In this document: positions 11,938-23,846 of the stretch, one piece after another
Layout of the letters: each line of letters begins with the position of its first letter
Numbering within the stretch: position 1 is the first letter of the stretch
Assembly (NCBI RefSeq): GCF_001642475.1
Contig: NW_019173996.1
Coordinates: forward strand, 62,001 to 126,000
Origin: Fonsecaea monophora
Taxonomy: Eukaryota > Ascomycota > Eurotiomycetes > Chaetothyriales > Herpotrichiellaceae
Direction: 5' to 3'
Length of the DNA: 64,000 nucleotides
Notes under the pieces: model-generated
The model's input: only the letters and a program-made list of their open reading frames with translations
The model's database searches: none
What the model was told of the DNA's origin: nothing
Made by a program: the position numbers and the translations under genes

Positions 11938-13623
11938 ATGACGTCGCAGTCGAGCAGCGCCGACGTCGACGGCAGATGGGACGAAGAATACGACATCATC
12001 TGTGTAGGGTCGGGCATCGGCGGCCTCTCGGGGGCCATTACGGCCGCGAGCAAAGGCTTGAAGACGCTGGTGGTGGAAAAGACGTCGCAGTTTGGCGGCG
12101 TGACGGCCCTCTCAGGAGGGCAGATATGGTCTCCGGCCAACAAGTATCAACTGGCCCGCGGGATCGAGGACTCTTTGGAAGACGGGATCCGATACATCGA
12201 GTCGCTCGCAGACGGCTGGGCAAACGACCGCATGACGAGGAACCTCTTCCACGCCGCGAACGAGGCATTTGATTTCTTGGAGGAAAAGGGCGTCAGGTTT
12301 CGCATGATCCCCAATCTGCCGGACTACTACTACCCGGACCTTCAGCCCTTCGCGAAGAGAGATGGGCGGTACATCGACGCCGAGCCGTTTGATCTGCGTC
12401 GTTTGGGTGACGATTACAGGCACAAACTCCGCCACAAGGCCTGGTCGAGCCCAGAGATGGCTGGGATCACCGGTCGACCCGAGGCTCAGCGACAGGACTT
12501 TGTGTACACCGGGGAAGCACTGGCCGGGTATCTCTTGCAAGCGGCCCTGGAGGCTGGAGCGACGTGTCGGACGAACAGTCCTGCCACGCGACTGATCAGA
12601 GGCGAGCCGGAGGCCGGGACGAGTCCTCGAGTCACAGGTGTGGTGGTCAAAGGTCTTGATGGTGGTGGCCGAGAACAACGCATCCGGGCGAGACTCGGTG
12701 TCCTCCTGGCCGTCGGTGGCTACGATTACAACTCTGCCCTTGTGCATCGATACGAGGGCCGCTTTGAACCTCACGGTACGCTCGTCTTCCCCGGAATTGA
12801 CGGGGACCATCTCGCCATGGGGGCTGACGCTGGTGCCGCGATCGCGACGCTGCCACCTTCACGAAGTATCGTTCAGAGAGCAGTGCGCACGGGAATCCGG
12901 CGTGATGAGGACTTATCGTCGCCAGCGTTGGACAACGAGATCCTCGCCATGTACTGGCCCGTAGGACCGCATGAGATCGTGGTGAACCGCGCAGGGAAAC
13001 GATTCGCCGACGAGACCTTCTACCCCGAACTACATGCGAGTTTACACGTTCTCGACCCAGTGCGACATGTCCATCCTCACTGGCCGACGTGGCTTGTTAT
13101 GGACGATAACTACTGGAGCTCACCGATGCGGAGACAGCAACCTGGGCCACCCAAAGAACAATGTCATGTGGCCGATACGCTTGACGAGCTGGCGACCAAG
13201 GCGGGGATCGACCCTCGAGGCCTCAAGAGCACAGTGGACCGTTACAACGACATGTGCAGACAAGGGCGCGACGATGACTTCCACCGCGGTGAAAGACCCT
13301 GGGTGACGTCCAGCCTAGCCTTCGCTCCTCTAGGAACTTCACCCTTGGGTCCCATCGAACAGGCTCCCTTTTACGCCACGAAACTCATCCAGGCATTTTT
13401 GGGCGTCGGCGCCGCGGGGCTCGAAATCAACCAGCACGCCCAGGTCGTCAGGCAGGACGGCCGACCCATCCCGGGTCTCTATGCCGCAGGGAACTCGGCG
13501 GCGCGGACAGACTTGGGCATGATGTTGCAGAGCGGCGTCACGAATCTCCGCGGCATGGTCTATGGGTTCTTGGCCGCGAAGCATATGGCTGATAACGGGT
13601 GTCGGAGTCGGAGTCGGCTATGA
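11938..13623 (+). CDS. FAD-dependent oxidoreductase, 3-ketosteroid dehydrogenase/fumarate reductase type
   Basis: This is a single exon encoding 561 residues. The start ATG lies in a TCACCATG context; the upstream in-frame GTG is ignored. The FAD Rossmann motif GSGIGGLSGA is at residues 24-33, with the ribose-binding glutamate at 48 (VVEK). QFGGVTALSGG follows as in the FAD_binding_2 family. GIDGDHLAMGADAGAAI and a C-terminal GLYAAGNSAARTDLG complete the FAD site. Such enzymes introduce or reduce a carbon-carbon double bond next to a ketone; bacterial KstD makes delta-1 ketosteroids. No heme or transmembrane segment is seen, so it is probably soluble or peroxisomal. The true substrate is unknown. 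It is convergent with the MFS gene. Confidence 0.92.
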   Translation: MTSQSSSADVDGRWDEEYDIICVGSGIGGLSGAITAASKGLKTLVVEKTSQFGGVTALSGGQIWSPANKYQLARGIEDSLEDGIRYIESLADGWANDRMTRNLFHAANEAFDFLEEKGVRFRMIPNLPDYYYPDLQPFAKRDGRYIDAEPFDLRRLGDDYRHKLRHKAWSSPEMAGITGRPEAQRQDFVYTGEALAGYLLQAALEAGATCRTNSPATRLIRGEPEAGTSPRVTGVVVKGLDGGGREQRIRARLGVLLAVGGYDYNSALVHRYEGRFEPHGTLVFPGIDGDHLAMGADAGAAIATLPPSRSIVQRAVRTGIRRDEDLSSPALDNEILAMYWPVGPHEIVVNRAGKRFADETFYPELHASLHVLDPVRHVHPHWPTWLVMDDNYWSSPMRRQQPGPPKEQCHVADTLDELATKAGIDPRGLKSTVDRYNDMCRQGRDDDFHRGERPWVTSSLAFAPLGTSPLGPIEQAPFYATKLIQAFLGVGAAGLEINQHAQVVRQDGRPIPGLYAAGNSAARTDLGMMLQSGVTNLRGMVYGFLAAKHMADNGCRSRSRL

Positions 13624-14108
13624 GACCGTGGAGGCGGAGACGGAAAAAGGAAAACGGGACCGGGTCGAAGCATCAATCCGGGAGGTCCGAGTATTCTTCA
13701 GTGAACGGAACCCAGGGCATCTCGATTGGTGAGCGTGTTTCACTTTCCAGGGAACCAGAGACAGTCGCATTGACGGAATTCGGAATTGGTATGGCATCGA
13801 GCTAAAAACAAATATCGATGCTCCGTATTGTCACGAGCATGCATGATACACCGTTAGACGGGTGGTGAGCGTCACGGTGGAAGGAAAATGGACCGATGAT
13901 TTCTGGACTTGTGTAGAGAATAATGTGATTATACATGGAAAGTGTGTGTCTGTGTGTACATGTTTCCATACAACCACGAAGCCTACCAGGAGACAAGAAT
14001 GAACGCACCCCAGATCAACCAGGCCTATGCCGCACCACCTCTCGAGGAGAGCCGAGGGAGGACCGCCCATATACCCTTTCCCCCCCAAGACCACAGACGG
14101 AGATGCCC
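13624..14108. other. Convergent 3' intergenic region
   Basis: This 485-bp stretch lies between two stop codons facing each other (flavoprotein and transporter). Only 3' untranslated sequence is expected. No gene is seen. Confidence 0.5.
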
Positions 14109-16098
14109 TTAGTGGAACTTGTTCTTTTCGGCGTTGACGTCGTTCTCGAGGAAAACCTCAATCTTGGGCGTCATCTTGGCCGTAATGTCCTCCAAGAACA
14201 GAGCCGAGATCACTCCCACACCACCAAAAGCGATCGAGGTCAAGGCAACCGTCTGAGTGGCTTTCACGTAGCTCTCTGTGAATGCGCTCCCGGCTGCTGC
14301 AATAATGGCGGTCGTGGCGCCCTGGATCTTTGCCAAGGCATCGGCACCGAGAGGCAGCGCGCTCAGGACTTGCTGTGCTACAGCTTGCGAGGCTCCGGCG
14401 GCTTCAGCAGCGGGGATGACCCGCTTGACAGCCTCGCTGGTAAGGGTGTTGTTCAAGATGGTGGAGAAAACCGTGGTGGCGATCAGGGCTCCGGCGTAAC
14501 GAGTCACGGCACTGAATAGAAGTATATCGTTAGTCGGAGACGCAACAGAGGGGGGGGGAACTGTGATCGGGATGGGAGAATTGATGCTTACGCAAGACCT
14601 CCAGCGATACCGAGATCGACCTGCTCGGCGCCGAATTGGATGTATGCAATGCCGAGATATGCTGCCCAGGAGTAGGTGATGCCAGAACAGGCACAAATGA
14701 AGATGAGAGGTGCAACACGGCCTGGGCGGCCCAGGGCAAAGAGTCCACCGAACAGGGTCATCAGTGTGAAGGCTATTACCATCTGCCATTTCCAGTGCTT
14801 GATGCGGCCCCCTAATATCGCCAGGCCCATGGAGCCGACGGTGATGCCCAGACCTTGGACCATAGCCAGCTTCATGCCGTGGGAAATCGGATCCGTGGGT
14901 TTGGTGAAGAAGACGCTCACCATGGTACCCCATAAGATATTGGGCCCAAGGTAGAACATACCGCTGGAGATACCACAGATGAATGGCGCGGTGAATGCGC
15001 GGCCACGATTTCGGCTGAAGATACGTGATGGGGTGAGAGGTTGCTTGAGGGGCGCCCAGGTCTCCCAGCAGCCAAATATCACCAGCAAGACAAATCCGCT
15101 GACGAGGGTGCCCACGATCTTGGGGTCCGACTTGTCGGCGATGTATGAGGTGTCGACAATGCCGACCATAATGAGGGTGATGGACAAGATGAACAGGGCG
15201 ATCCCGACGTAGTCGAGTTGGCGAAGTGCTTGGTGCCAGGGAATACCGCGCGGATGGGCAGGCGGAAAGTAGAGGAAAGCGAGCATCAAGCCGGTTACAG
15301 CGTTGGCGATGGCATTGGGATAGAACAGCCACCTCCAACCCTCACCGTTCTCCCCGCCGTTGTTCACTGCAAATTTACCGGCGACCGGCCCAACGACCAG
15401 ACAAAAGTATGCAAACGCTTCGGAGAGAACGACACCCAGTGGCCGCCATTTGAGGGGCAGGAGCTCCGGGAGGGCGAAACAGGCCATCTGACAACAACCA
15501 GTGCCGAATCCGCCAATAGTCATGCCGGCGATGAAGTGGTTAGAAGTCTTTGCAGCGCCTGTGAGGACACCACTGATCACCATGCACAAGTTACCGAACA
15601 AGATGAAGTAGCGCCGTCCGAAGAGATCACTGTTGGCGCCGCAAATCATCGAAGCCACGATGGCGGCCACGGAGAAGGCCGAGAGGAACCAGGTGCTCTG
15701 GCCTGCGTCGGCATGCAGTTTGGCAGAAACCTGGGCTGAAACCGTTCCCACGGTGGGAAGCAGCCATATGGAAAGACCGGAGGAAGCTGAAAGAGCCTAT
15801 ACGAGGAGACAGAAGATCTCGTCAGCGTCTGGTCTTCTATATCATCCGTTTCTCCCCGTTCAAACATGTCTTTTTGCCGCCAGGCTGTTACCACCTTCGG
15901 CATGACCGAGGATCTCGACTGAGAGAACAGAGAATGGTGACGAGACAGGAAAGGATTTGTCCTTACAAACACCACGAGCCAGGTCTTGGGTGTGACGGAG
16001 TCATTGGTCATTGGTCTTTCGGATACAGGCACAGCAGATAGTTCGTGGGATTCTGCAGCCTCGACCTGGATTGCCGGGCTCGTAGGAGGCTTCTCCAT
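14109..16098 (-). CDS. MFS transporter, TRI12 (trichothecene efflux pump) family
   Basis: The minus-strand exons are 16098-15967, 15796-14592 and 14511-14109, giving 579 residues. The first intron (GTAAGG to TATAG) joins TWLVVF to ALSASSGLSIW, so it interrupts the first membrane helix. A polar 38-residue leader precedes about 14 hydrophobic helices. Family marks are GANSDLFGRRYFILFGN (the loop 2-3 A-motif), GLGITVGSMGLAILGG and a long last loop before ALFLEDITAKM. TRI12 proteins sit in the plasma membrane or vesicles and export secondary metabolites or siderophores by proton antiport. Here it may export or import the compound handled by the neighbouring enzymes. It is divergent from the P450 gene. 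Confidence 0.92.
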
Positions 16099-17051
16099 CC
16101 TTGCTGTTGAAGATTTGTAGAGGTGAAGAGGGAGAAGACTTGAATAGATGGTGACAATGGGGGAAGAGGGTTGATGCGGGAGGAGTCACCTCGTCTGTTC
16201 GTCTCAACAGGTCCCCCGAGCAGTCCTTATGTGAAGCTCAAAAACGTGGTTACTCTCGGGAGAGGGCGCGGAATCGACTTATTTGGACTTCGGAGACGAA
16301 GCCTCTCTCCATACGGAGTACTCCAGACTCCATCCCCTGCCGAGAGTTGTGGGGATAACAGGGATTTCCGCACAAACCAAAGCCATCCTTATTCCGAGCC
16401 TTTGGATCCCGCTCTAATTCCGAGACCCTAGCTGCCTAGTTGCGTCGACTAGGTTGGTTCCTGTCCCTACCACGTGCTTCCCCAGAAGGCTGGTAGCGAG
16501 GCGTGGCGTGGGGGTAAACTGAGTACCTCGTACTCCGTACCTATTATCCGCTAGTCTTGAGAGCGTCAAGGGAAATAGTAAGCAGGCTGGCAGGTACCGG
16601 GAAGGTTTGTCGTGCTCCTTGCAGATTCACCAATTCTACATCCCTACATTTATCATGTGGATGATTATCAGCATTGCCTTGTTGTATGTTGCGGCATGAA
16701 CACCAGATCAATCAGCAGCGACAGTTAAAAATATTCCCTTATCTACTCCTCATTCTTCCTAACAATCTGCGAAATGTAAGCATTGGAGGCGCCATCGTCA
16801 GCCTGACCAAACCACATGTAAAAAAAAAAAGTACAAAGACAACCATTTCTACACTAGAGTAATGGCCAGGCGAGTCACTGCGTGTCAGACACAAATGACC
16901 GGACTCCCCTACTGGAATTCCGAGCACAGACTATTCCGCTATCCTTGTCCGGAACATGTGAATATGGCGACATAATACCCTCTGAAGAAAAAGAAACCCT
17001 GGCCACCATCAGTGCATCTTGCAGAGGACTTGACCAAGGTGAAAAACCAAC
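16099..17051. promoter_or_regulatory. Divergent promoter between the MFS and P450 genes
   Basis: This 953-bp stretch holds both promoters. Near 16312-16322 and 16525-16540 it contains variants of the TACGGAGTA/TACTCCGTA motif, related to the TACTCGGTA motif found elsewhere in the window. No gene is seen. Confidence 0.5.
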
Positions 17052-18838
17052 ATGTATTTGCTCCAACATGTGTCGCAGCATCCGGTCTTGTATCCATGTG
17101 TTGGAGCCCTCCTCGTTCTGGTCGTCAGTCTCTTGGCCACTCGCTACCGCCGAGGTCTGCGACAAGTGCCAGGGCCGTTCTGTGCGAGTTTCACGGGTTT
17201 CTGGAAATCTTACGTGTCGTGGGTAGGCAACTATGAAAAGGTGATTCGAGAATTGCACAACCGCCATGGCCCATATGTTCGCATTGGACCGAACACCGTG
17301 TCGATCGGAGATCCGAACGCCCTCGCTGTCATCTATGGCATCAACAAAGGGTATAACAAGGTAGGATCGACTGGTTTAGGCGCTGGGGGTGTTTCCTTTC
17401 ATTGAAACTTTGGACAGACTGAGCTCCTTCGAACAAACATGATGGTGTACAAGGGTCAGCGCCTGCCAAACCTCTTCGCCATCAGCAACGAAGCTGAGCA
17501 TGCGGCCTTGAAGCGGCCTGTCGCGCACGCGTATTCAAACTCGGCACTTACCGACCTCGAAGACTACATCGACAAGTGCAACGACATCCTCGTACGTCGG
17601 CTGGACGAAGTATCCCGGCATGGCGAGCAGCCAGTCAACATGGCCAATTGGCTCCAGTACTACGCCTTCGATGTCGTTGGAGAAATCACCTTCTCAAAGC
17701 CCTTTGGATTCATGGAGCAAGGGTCCGATATCGAGCACATATTGGACAACATCCATGACTCTATGGTATACAACTCACTGGTCGGCCATATACCTGGTCT
17801 CCATGAGCTCCTGCGAGGCAACCCGCTGCTCAAGTATATAATGCCCAATTCAAAACGTTCCGACTACATCACGGACTTCACCCTCAAGCGAATCAGCGAG
17901 CGTGAGACGGCTGATGTCAAGAGACAAGACCTGATGGGGAGGCTCTTCGCGGTGCAACATCAAGACCCCTCGAAGATGCCCCTGGAGCACATTCTGTCTC
18001 ATACAACTACGAACGTGTAAGTAAGACTTTCAGAGAGTCTCTTGATCCTTCCTTCCCCCTTTTCCTCGCCTGATCGACTCAGGTCTAAAAGTGAGATGTG
18101 CCAGTTTCGCCGGAAGCGACACGACAGCCATTGCCCTCCGTGCTCTAGTATATTACCTATGCCGGAACCCTGCCGTTTATGAAAAACTAGAGAAGGAGGT
18201 CCAAACCGCCGAATCCAACGGCGAGCTGAGCCGGATCGCCACCTTTGCCGAAACCCAACGGCTGCCTTACTTCCAAGCCTTTCTCAAGGAAGTCATGCGG
18301 TGCTTCCCGCCCACCGGCATCATCCTGGAACGTCGCGTGCCCGCCGCTGGGTTGGACTTGGACGGAGGCCGGATCCATCTGCCTGGCGGGACGATCGTGG
18401 GAATCAGCGCGTGGGTGATTCACTATGACAAAGACATTTTTGGCGCTGATGCAGAGGACTTCCGTCCGGAGAGGTGGTTGGAAGCATCGGCTGAGCAGAG
18501 AAAGCGGATGGAAAAATTCTGGTTCACGGTATGTTTTTTTTTCTCCCCCCCTCTCCTCCCCCCTGCCCTTGGAAAGCGACATCCGAACATGGCTCTGTTT
18601 GCTTGTTACTAACGCCCAACCCAAACTCCAGTTCGGCTCAGGGTCGAGAACGTGCATCGGCAAAAACGTGGCCCTCATGGAGATGAACAAGGTATTCCTC
18701 CATCTGATACGCAATTTCCGCGTCGCGCTGGCAGACCCCGAGATAGGATGGACCACGCACACCACCACCGTGGTCAAGCAGTCGAATTTGATCTGTAGAT
18801 TGACACCAAAGGCTCATCTCTTGCCGGCCGAGCCGTGA
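17052..18838 (+). CDS. Cytochrome P450 monooxygenase, pisatin-demethylase-like
   Basis: The four exons are 17052-17360, 17418-18016, 18105-18528 and 18632-18838, giving 512 residues. The third exon starts after TGCCAG so that the I-helix reads VFAGSDTTAIALRA. The last intron has a perfect TACTAAC branch site. A membrane anchor spans about residues 12-30, followed by a basic stop and VPGPF. The heme loop FGSGSRTCIGKN has the ligand at about Cys452, and the K-helix is FLKEVMR. It is an ER-anchored haem monooxygenase needing cytochrome P450 reductase. The sequence pattern is of the pisatin demethylase and benzoate-hydroxylase-like fungal clade. Substrate unknown; it probably performs the first hydroxylation for the region A pathway. 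Confidence 0.93.
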
Positions 18839-20140
18839 AGCTTGTCGGCCAGAGGATGTAAGTATTCGTGTGGAAGAGACGGGGCTTTTTGGGGAGCAGC
18901 GGCATTTCCTTTCAGCGACCTCTGATATCTGGACATTGAGGACTATCTTCCGTAGGACGTCGGGATGGTTCGTGTATCTTAAATCCCTTTGTGCAAAGAC
19001 AAAGCTATGAGCAATCACAAGGACAAAATCAACCCACCAAGACGCGAGTGATGGCAGAAGAGCCCGCCGTATCATCTACCATGTGCGTAGAAATCTGATC
19101 GATGGCTTCTCAAGATGGCATTGTGTACCTCGTGGATGGAGAAGTTAATCGATGGTGCGCGATACTCCTCACCCATAACGAAAACGAGAGCATGGGTTAT
19201 TATACATCGATTCGTCCCAAAACACGAGACGGATAGAATTTTGTGCAAAGTGAATGCGACAAAGGTAAACAGTGAACAAACAGTCTTGGATGAGGCAAGC
19301 TAGTCGCGGAGGTGGAGGAGGGAAATCGACAGTTGCTCTGGTCAGCCTATCAGCCCTTGAAGGCAAGAGTACCCTGTCCATCGTCGTTTGCTTCTGTCTA
19401 TCTTCTGAATGCCCTCTTGAGCGCAAGTAGAAGGCGACCATATCCAATTCTTGACACATGTTGATGTTTTCATGATACCATCCATCCATCGCAAACACGG
19501 GTCGTTGGACACAACCTTTCCTGACCCGTCTGCAGTATGTGCCATTTGATATCCAGTAGCGATGGAATCGAGGTGATTTCGATTCGGCATTCTGTGACGA
19601 GGCCCAATCTATCCAAAACCATCTGGCCACATATCTTTTGCCCGAACAAACTTGTTTTCTCAGCCCTCCGCCTCTCGCCGCTACCAATCATCCACTCTTC
19701 AGGACAACCCTGTCTGTCGGAGCCTGTGAAGATGTGTCCTCCAGAACAAGAATACTTCTGTTGGGCTCCTGTGGGTGGACCAAGGAAAGGACGATGCCTG
19801 TGAAATGGTCCTCTTCCAAAACTGCGATTAGGCACGATGCGCATTGCAGGAGCTACTCTCGACAAATGGCTGATGCGCGTCCATTGCCGCAAATCTAAGT
19901 GCTAGACCCTGGGACTTCGGGGCGGGATTTCGGATTCGCTAGAATCCCAGCAACGAATCGATTATGTCTCGGTCGAGCGTGAATATTCTAGTCACCATCG
20001 GACTGTGCGATAATGCTGCATTCTAGGGAATTCGAGTTTTGATCATGGAGACTGCGGCTAACCCACTTTTGTCCGCGCGTATCACTGAGTGACAAACCGA
20101 CGGACAAAGAGGCGAATCGAGTCGTAGCAGGGGAGACAGA
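18839..20140. other. Convergent intergenic region, no gene seen
   Basis: This 1.3-kb stretch lies between the P450 stop and the acyltransferase stop. Open frames up to 172 codons on the minus strand show no domain, have poor composition and no splice logic, so none is called. Confidence 0.5.
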
Positions 20141-21806
20141 TCAGCCTGTAAAGAAGACTTTCTCCAGTTTCCTGGCAAAGTTGACGCAGGGCGTGTCGAC
20201 GGCTCGGAGGAAGACATCCGCCGACCAAATGACGGCCAAGACAACAATGATCGAAGACTTGAGGAACTCGAATTCGAACCGTCTCATTATCTCCGGGGTT
20301 TCGACTTCCGGGGTTCGAGGGAGAATCTGGTGAGTTTATCAAAAGATTAGTTTAGGAATCATTCCACATTGAGGTATAAAGTCCGTTGCATTTTGGGGGG
20401 AAGGGAGGGATGAATTATTTCCGTACCATGTAGCCCAGCGTGTGGATGACAGGACCGTGCATGAGATAGAGGGGAAAGCTGATCTTTCCGAGATACTGAA
20501 TCGGACTCCAGCAAAAAGCCTTGTTGCGCCAAAACCCCAGGCGGGATGACGACCAGACGATCATGGCTGCGCCGATGTTGGGCCAAAATCGATGCTTTTG
20601 CGTAAAGTTGACGGGGATGAGGCTGGTCAGGGTGAGGTACCCCGGGGTGACGTGAGCGTCGATGTCCGGAAAGGAGAGCAGGAAAAGCGAGACGCAGAAG
20701 GTCGACCAATATAGGATCTTGGATGATAATCTCGTTTTCGCAGGCGGTGGGCTGTTTGCGACTGACGGCAGCTCAGACACCTTGGGAACCGTCCAAATGA
20801 TATCCAGCTCGGCAATCACCATTCCCGCCCAAAATGGACACATATCCCATCGGTCCCAGGAGGTACCCCACACAAGCAGCGCCGCAAGCGTCGACAGCCT
20901 CAGCCGCGAGGACATCCTAGCCACCATCATTTGTGTCAGAAATAAGGCCATGCTGCATCGGAACTCCACAGGGATGGTCCAGAGATGCCGATCAAGCTCA
21001 ATGGAGCCAGCGAATATGTTCCAGTTGAAGACATCCACAAAGATGAGGAGCTGCACCAAGTAATCGGTGAACTGCAGCCACGGGGTAGGCTGAGTATAGC
21101 AGTGGCTCTCCCGAATCATGCGCATTTGGTTGGAAAACCCTTCGGTGAGTTTGTACAGATTGAGCTGGGCGAGACAGATGACGAGGAATGTCGAAGCGAA
21201 GCAGGGAAGAAACAACCGCAACCCGCGTCGAAAGATGGACGATGTCATGGTCGTCATCAACTGATCTTGCTGCTGAGACCGCATCTGTTTCAAGGGCTTG
21301 TAGCTGAGCGCGTAGCCCGAAATGACGAAGAAGATGGCCACCATGGGAGGGCCAGAATAGAGAAGACGGACAATAGGTAAGCGCAGATATTCCCGGAAGA
21401 CAGATATTGGCTGATGTTCGGGGTCCGTAACGGCGCCCCATGCGTGAGCAATGTCAAAGGTGCCATATGTGAGGTGACAGATGAAGACCACAAACGCAGC
21501 AAGCCCGCGCATGCCATCGAGAAACGCCGTTGGAGCGACTTTGTCTGGTTTGGCCTGGTCATTATGGATGCGGCGCTGGAGAAAACTCGGGATCAAGAGG
21601 TTGAATAGTTGACCAGCGAGTTTGATAAGGAATTTGACCGACAAGCACAAGGTGACTTTGGGGATTTGGCGAGAAGGACCGATGCCCATCCAAGGGCTCG
21701 CGTTGGGGTTCTGTGCATTGTGGTCGAAGTCGTGCTTTTCCTTCAGGAGTTCAACCTCAGATCCATCCGAACTGGTTCGCGAGGAGCCAGTCCTCGACGA
21801 GCTCAT
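20141..21806 (-). CDS. Acyltransferase-3 family integral membrane protein
   Basis: The minus-strand exons are 21806-20427 and 20326-20141, giving 521 residues. The intron (GTACGG to CACCAG) keeps phase and adds the final helix FLKSSIIVVLAVIWSADVFLRAV, as in fungal homologues. The acyltransferase_3 (PF01757) signature is clear: FLDGMRGLAAFVVFICHLTY in the first core helix, then GPPMVAIFFVISGYALS and a late PLYLMHGPV. About ten transmembrane segments follow a charged N-terminal tail. Members O-acylate sugars, sterols or other small molecules at a membrane. A role in the neighbouring pathway is possible but not shown. Confidence 0.9.
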
Positions 21807-22967
21807 GATTTGCCGGCGGAGTGGGTAGCTACATCAAGCAAAGAGATCGCAAGAGGGGACACCTCAAGCAGTGACACGTTCACAGTGAACAAGATCCCGT
21901 TGTAAGGTGAATTACGGGGTGAGGGAGGGTATGGAGTAACAAGAAGGGAAAGGAAAACAGAAACGTCAACGAGGCGCTTTACAGCCCAGAAATCACCCGC
22001 AAACGCCAAACACGGGGGAGTAGCTCAACATCGACACTATTTTTGATTTTTTTTCAGGGATGGGGGCCAGTCCATCACCCCATCAGTCCACCAGGTCCAT
22101 CAGAGAGCCTCTGTCAATCCATCAAATCACTCCTGTACAACTGTCTGTGTTTCGCTTGGCGGATCATCCTTCTCCACAAATTGCCCACAAAAATCACGCG
22201 TATGAGGCCAATCCCCCTTTAGCTTCTGCACCGTCTTCTGAGACATGATCCTCCCACTCCGCGAACACTGGGCAACGTGTTTGGTACAAGGAAATAAGGA
22301 ATCAGCCGTGGCGCGTAGTATCATCAGTATGAATGGAGTACGCAGAATGAAGCGTTGGGGTTCGAGGATTCTGAATTGTCTTTGCGCATATCTTCTCCGA
22401 AATCCCGACACGAAACGAAAGGGGAAAAGGATGAACGGCGTGGCGCTGGGCAAAAAAAAGGAGGTGGCGTTTCTGGGGTCGCTTGTGCCAGATTATGGGT
22501 GGATTCTGCTAGGTCTGGGCCATGCCTAGGGCTTTGAGCCGAGGACTGAAAGGGAACATGGACTGAAGCAGCGATATTACCTGTTCACTAACAAGGATTT
22601 AACGAGAGGATACGAGAAAGTACATGAATGGATTGGTGAATGAACCCTGAGGTCTCGTTTGCCCTGACGAGGCTTCTGCCTGCGCCTTAATTTGGGCAGG
22701 TTTCCCGAATCGCTCAAAATAGAATCAGCAAAAGTCCCCTTGACAGACGCCAACCTTTCCCTATCGTGTCTCCCTATGTACAAGCCCGTTGCTTGACATC
22801 TCTGTACTGTTTCGAGTACACATACAGCTGTTTTGCAGGTCCATCCCGAAATGCGTGCATCAGTTTCCCCGAGACCCATAATGGACATGTATTTCCGTTC
22901 AAGGAAGTGCAAACCCGGCGGACCACGGAAGACTCGCTCCGCTCTACACTTCAAGTGTCGTTCACCG
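21807..22967. other. Intergenic, acyltransferase promoter
   Basis: This stretch contains the acyltransferase promoter and the 3' flank of the permease remnant. No open frame has a recognisable domain and no RNA gene was seen. Confidence 0.5.
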
Positions 22968-23825
22968 TCAAACCCTGTGTCCGACCTGCTCGATGATGTC
23001 GGTCTCAACGATGGGCCCGTTGTATCTCCCTCTAAGGTAGCCGAAATAGCTAACAACACCAACGATCATGGTTCCACCCCATAACAAGCAGGACCAGTTC
23101 ATGGTTTCGAGGGTCAAATCGGTCCTTACAGATGGGAAGAAACTAAAGGTCATGACGATAGCAATCCACAACAGCCCAAAAATGTTACAAAAGATGCCCA
23201 AGCGCCGTCCCAATGTCCAGGGGCCATAGTGTATGGACGAGGGATGGTATATCTTCTTGTGCAGGATAAGGACTAGTTCGTCGTTAGTATCGAGCAGCCG
23301 AGATCAAAGACTACTGAACGGCCACCGGAACACTTACTAATTGGTAGAGTATAACTGCCGAGATAGCCAGACACGACCAAAGAGGCAACAGCGTTAAAGG
23401 CGGCGGATGATCCGTTGTTGATCAATCCCAACAGCAAGGTGATGAGAACAGAGAGTGCGACCGAATACAACGGGAGCTTCGTCCGGGGATTGACCTGCGA
23501 GATGAATCGGGATCCGGGAAGACCATTGTCACAGACAAAAGCCCACGTCATTCGGGATGCCGCTGCTAAAACCTCTATGGTAGCAAAGATCATCAACGAG
23601 AGGACTATAGACGTCAGTGCAGTGGCTCCACCATTCGACTTAACAGCCTCCTTGAAGATTTCGATAAATGGGAATCCTGTGGGGGTTGAAAGTGCATTGT
23701 CGATGTCGCCGACATAGAACAGGATCGCGATCAGCATGGCAAAACCTATCAGCCCGTTGAGACCAATGGACGCCACTAAGGATTGAGGCACCACCGTTGA
23801 GGCAAAATCTCGACCTTGACCTTGC
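22968..23825 (-). pseudogene. Amino-acid/GABA permease, 5'-truncated remnant
   Basis: Two exons remain on the minus strand, about 23825-23338 and 23272-22968, joined by a good intron (GTAAGT to ACTAG). The sequence is the C-terminal half of an APC-superfamily permease. It runs from STVVPQSLVASIGLNG through FPFIEIFKEAVKSNGG, the conserved DNGLPGSRFISQVNPRTK loop and HYGPWTLGRRLG to the stop. Full-length relatives have about 500-550 residues; only about 260 are present. Upstream of about 23825 the frame loses homology and hits a stop, and the other strand already encodes a different gene. No start codon or promoter is left. The remaining frame is intact, so the truncation may be recent. Confidence 0.8.
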
Positions 23826-23846
23826 TGTTGGCCCTCTCGCCGAAAA

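Noticed and set aside
19169..19687. 172-codon minus-strand frame between the P450 and acyltransferase genes
   Set aside because: No domain or start context; it lies in the expected 3' flanks of two convergent genes.
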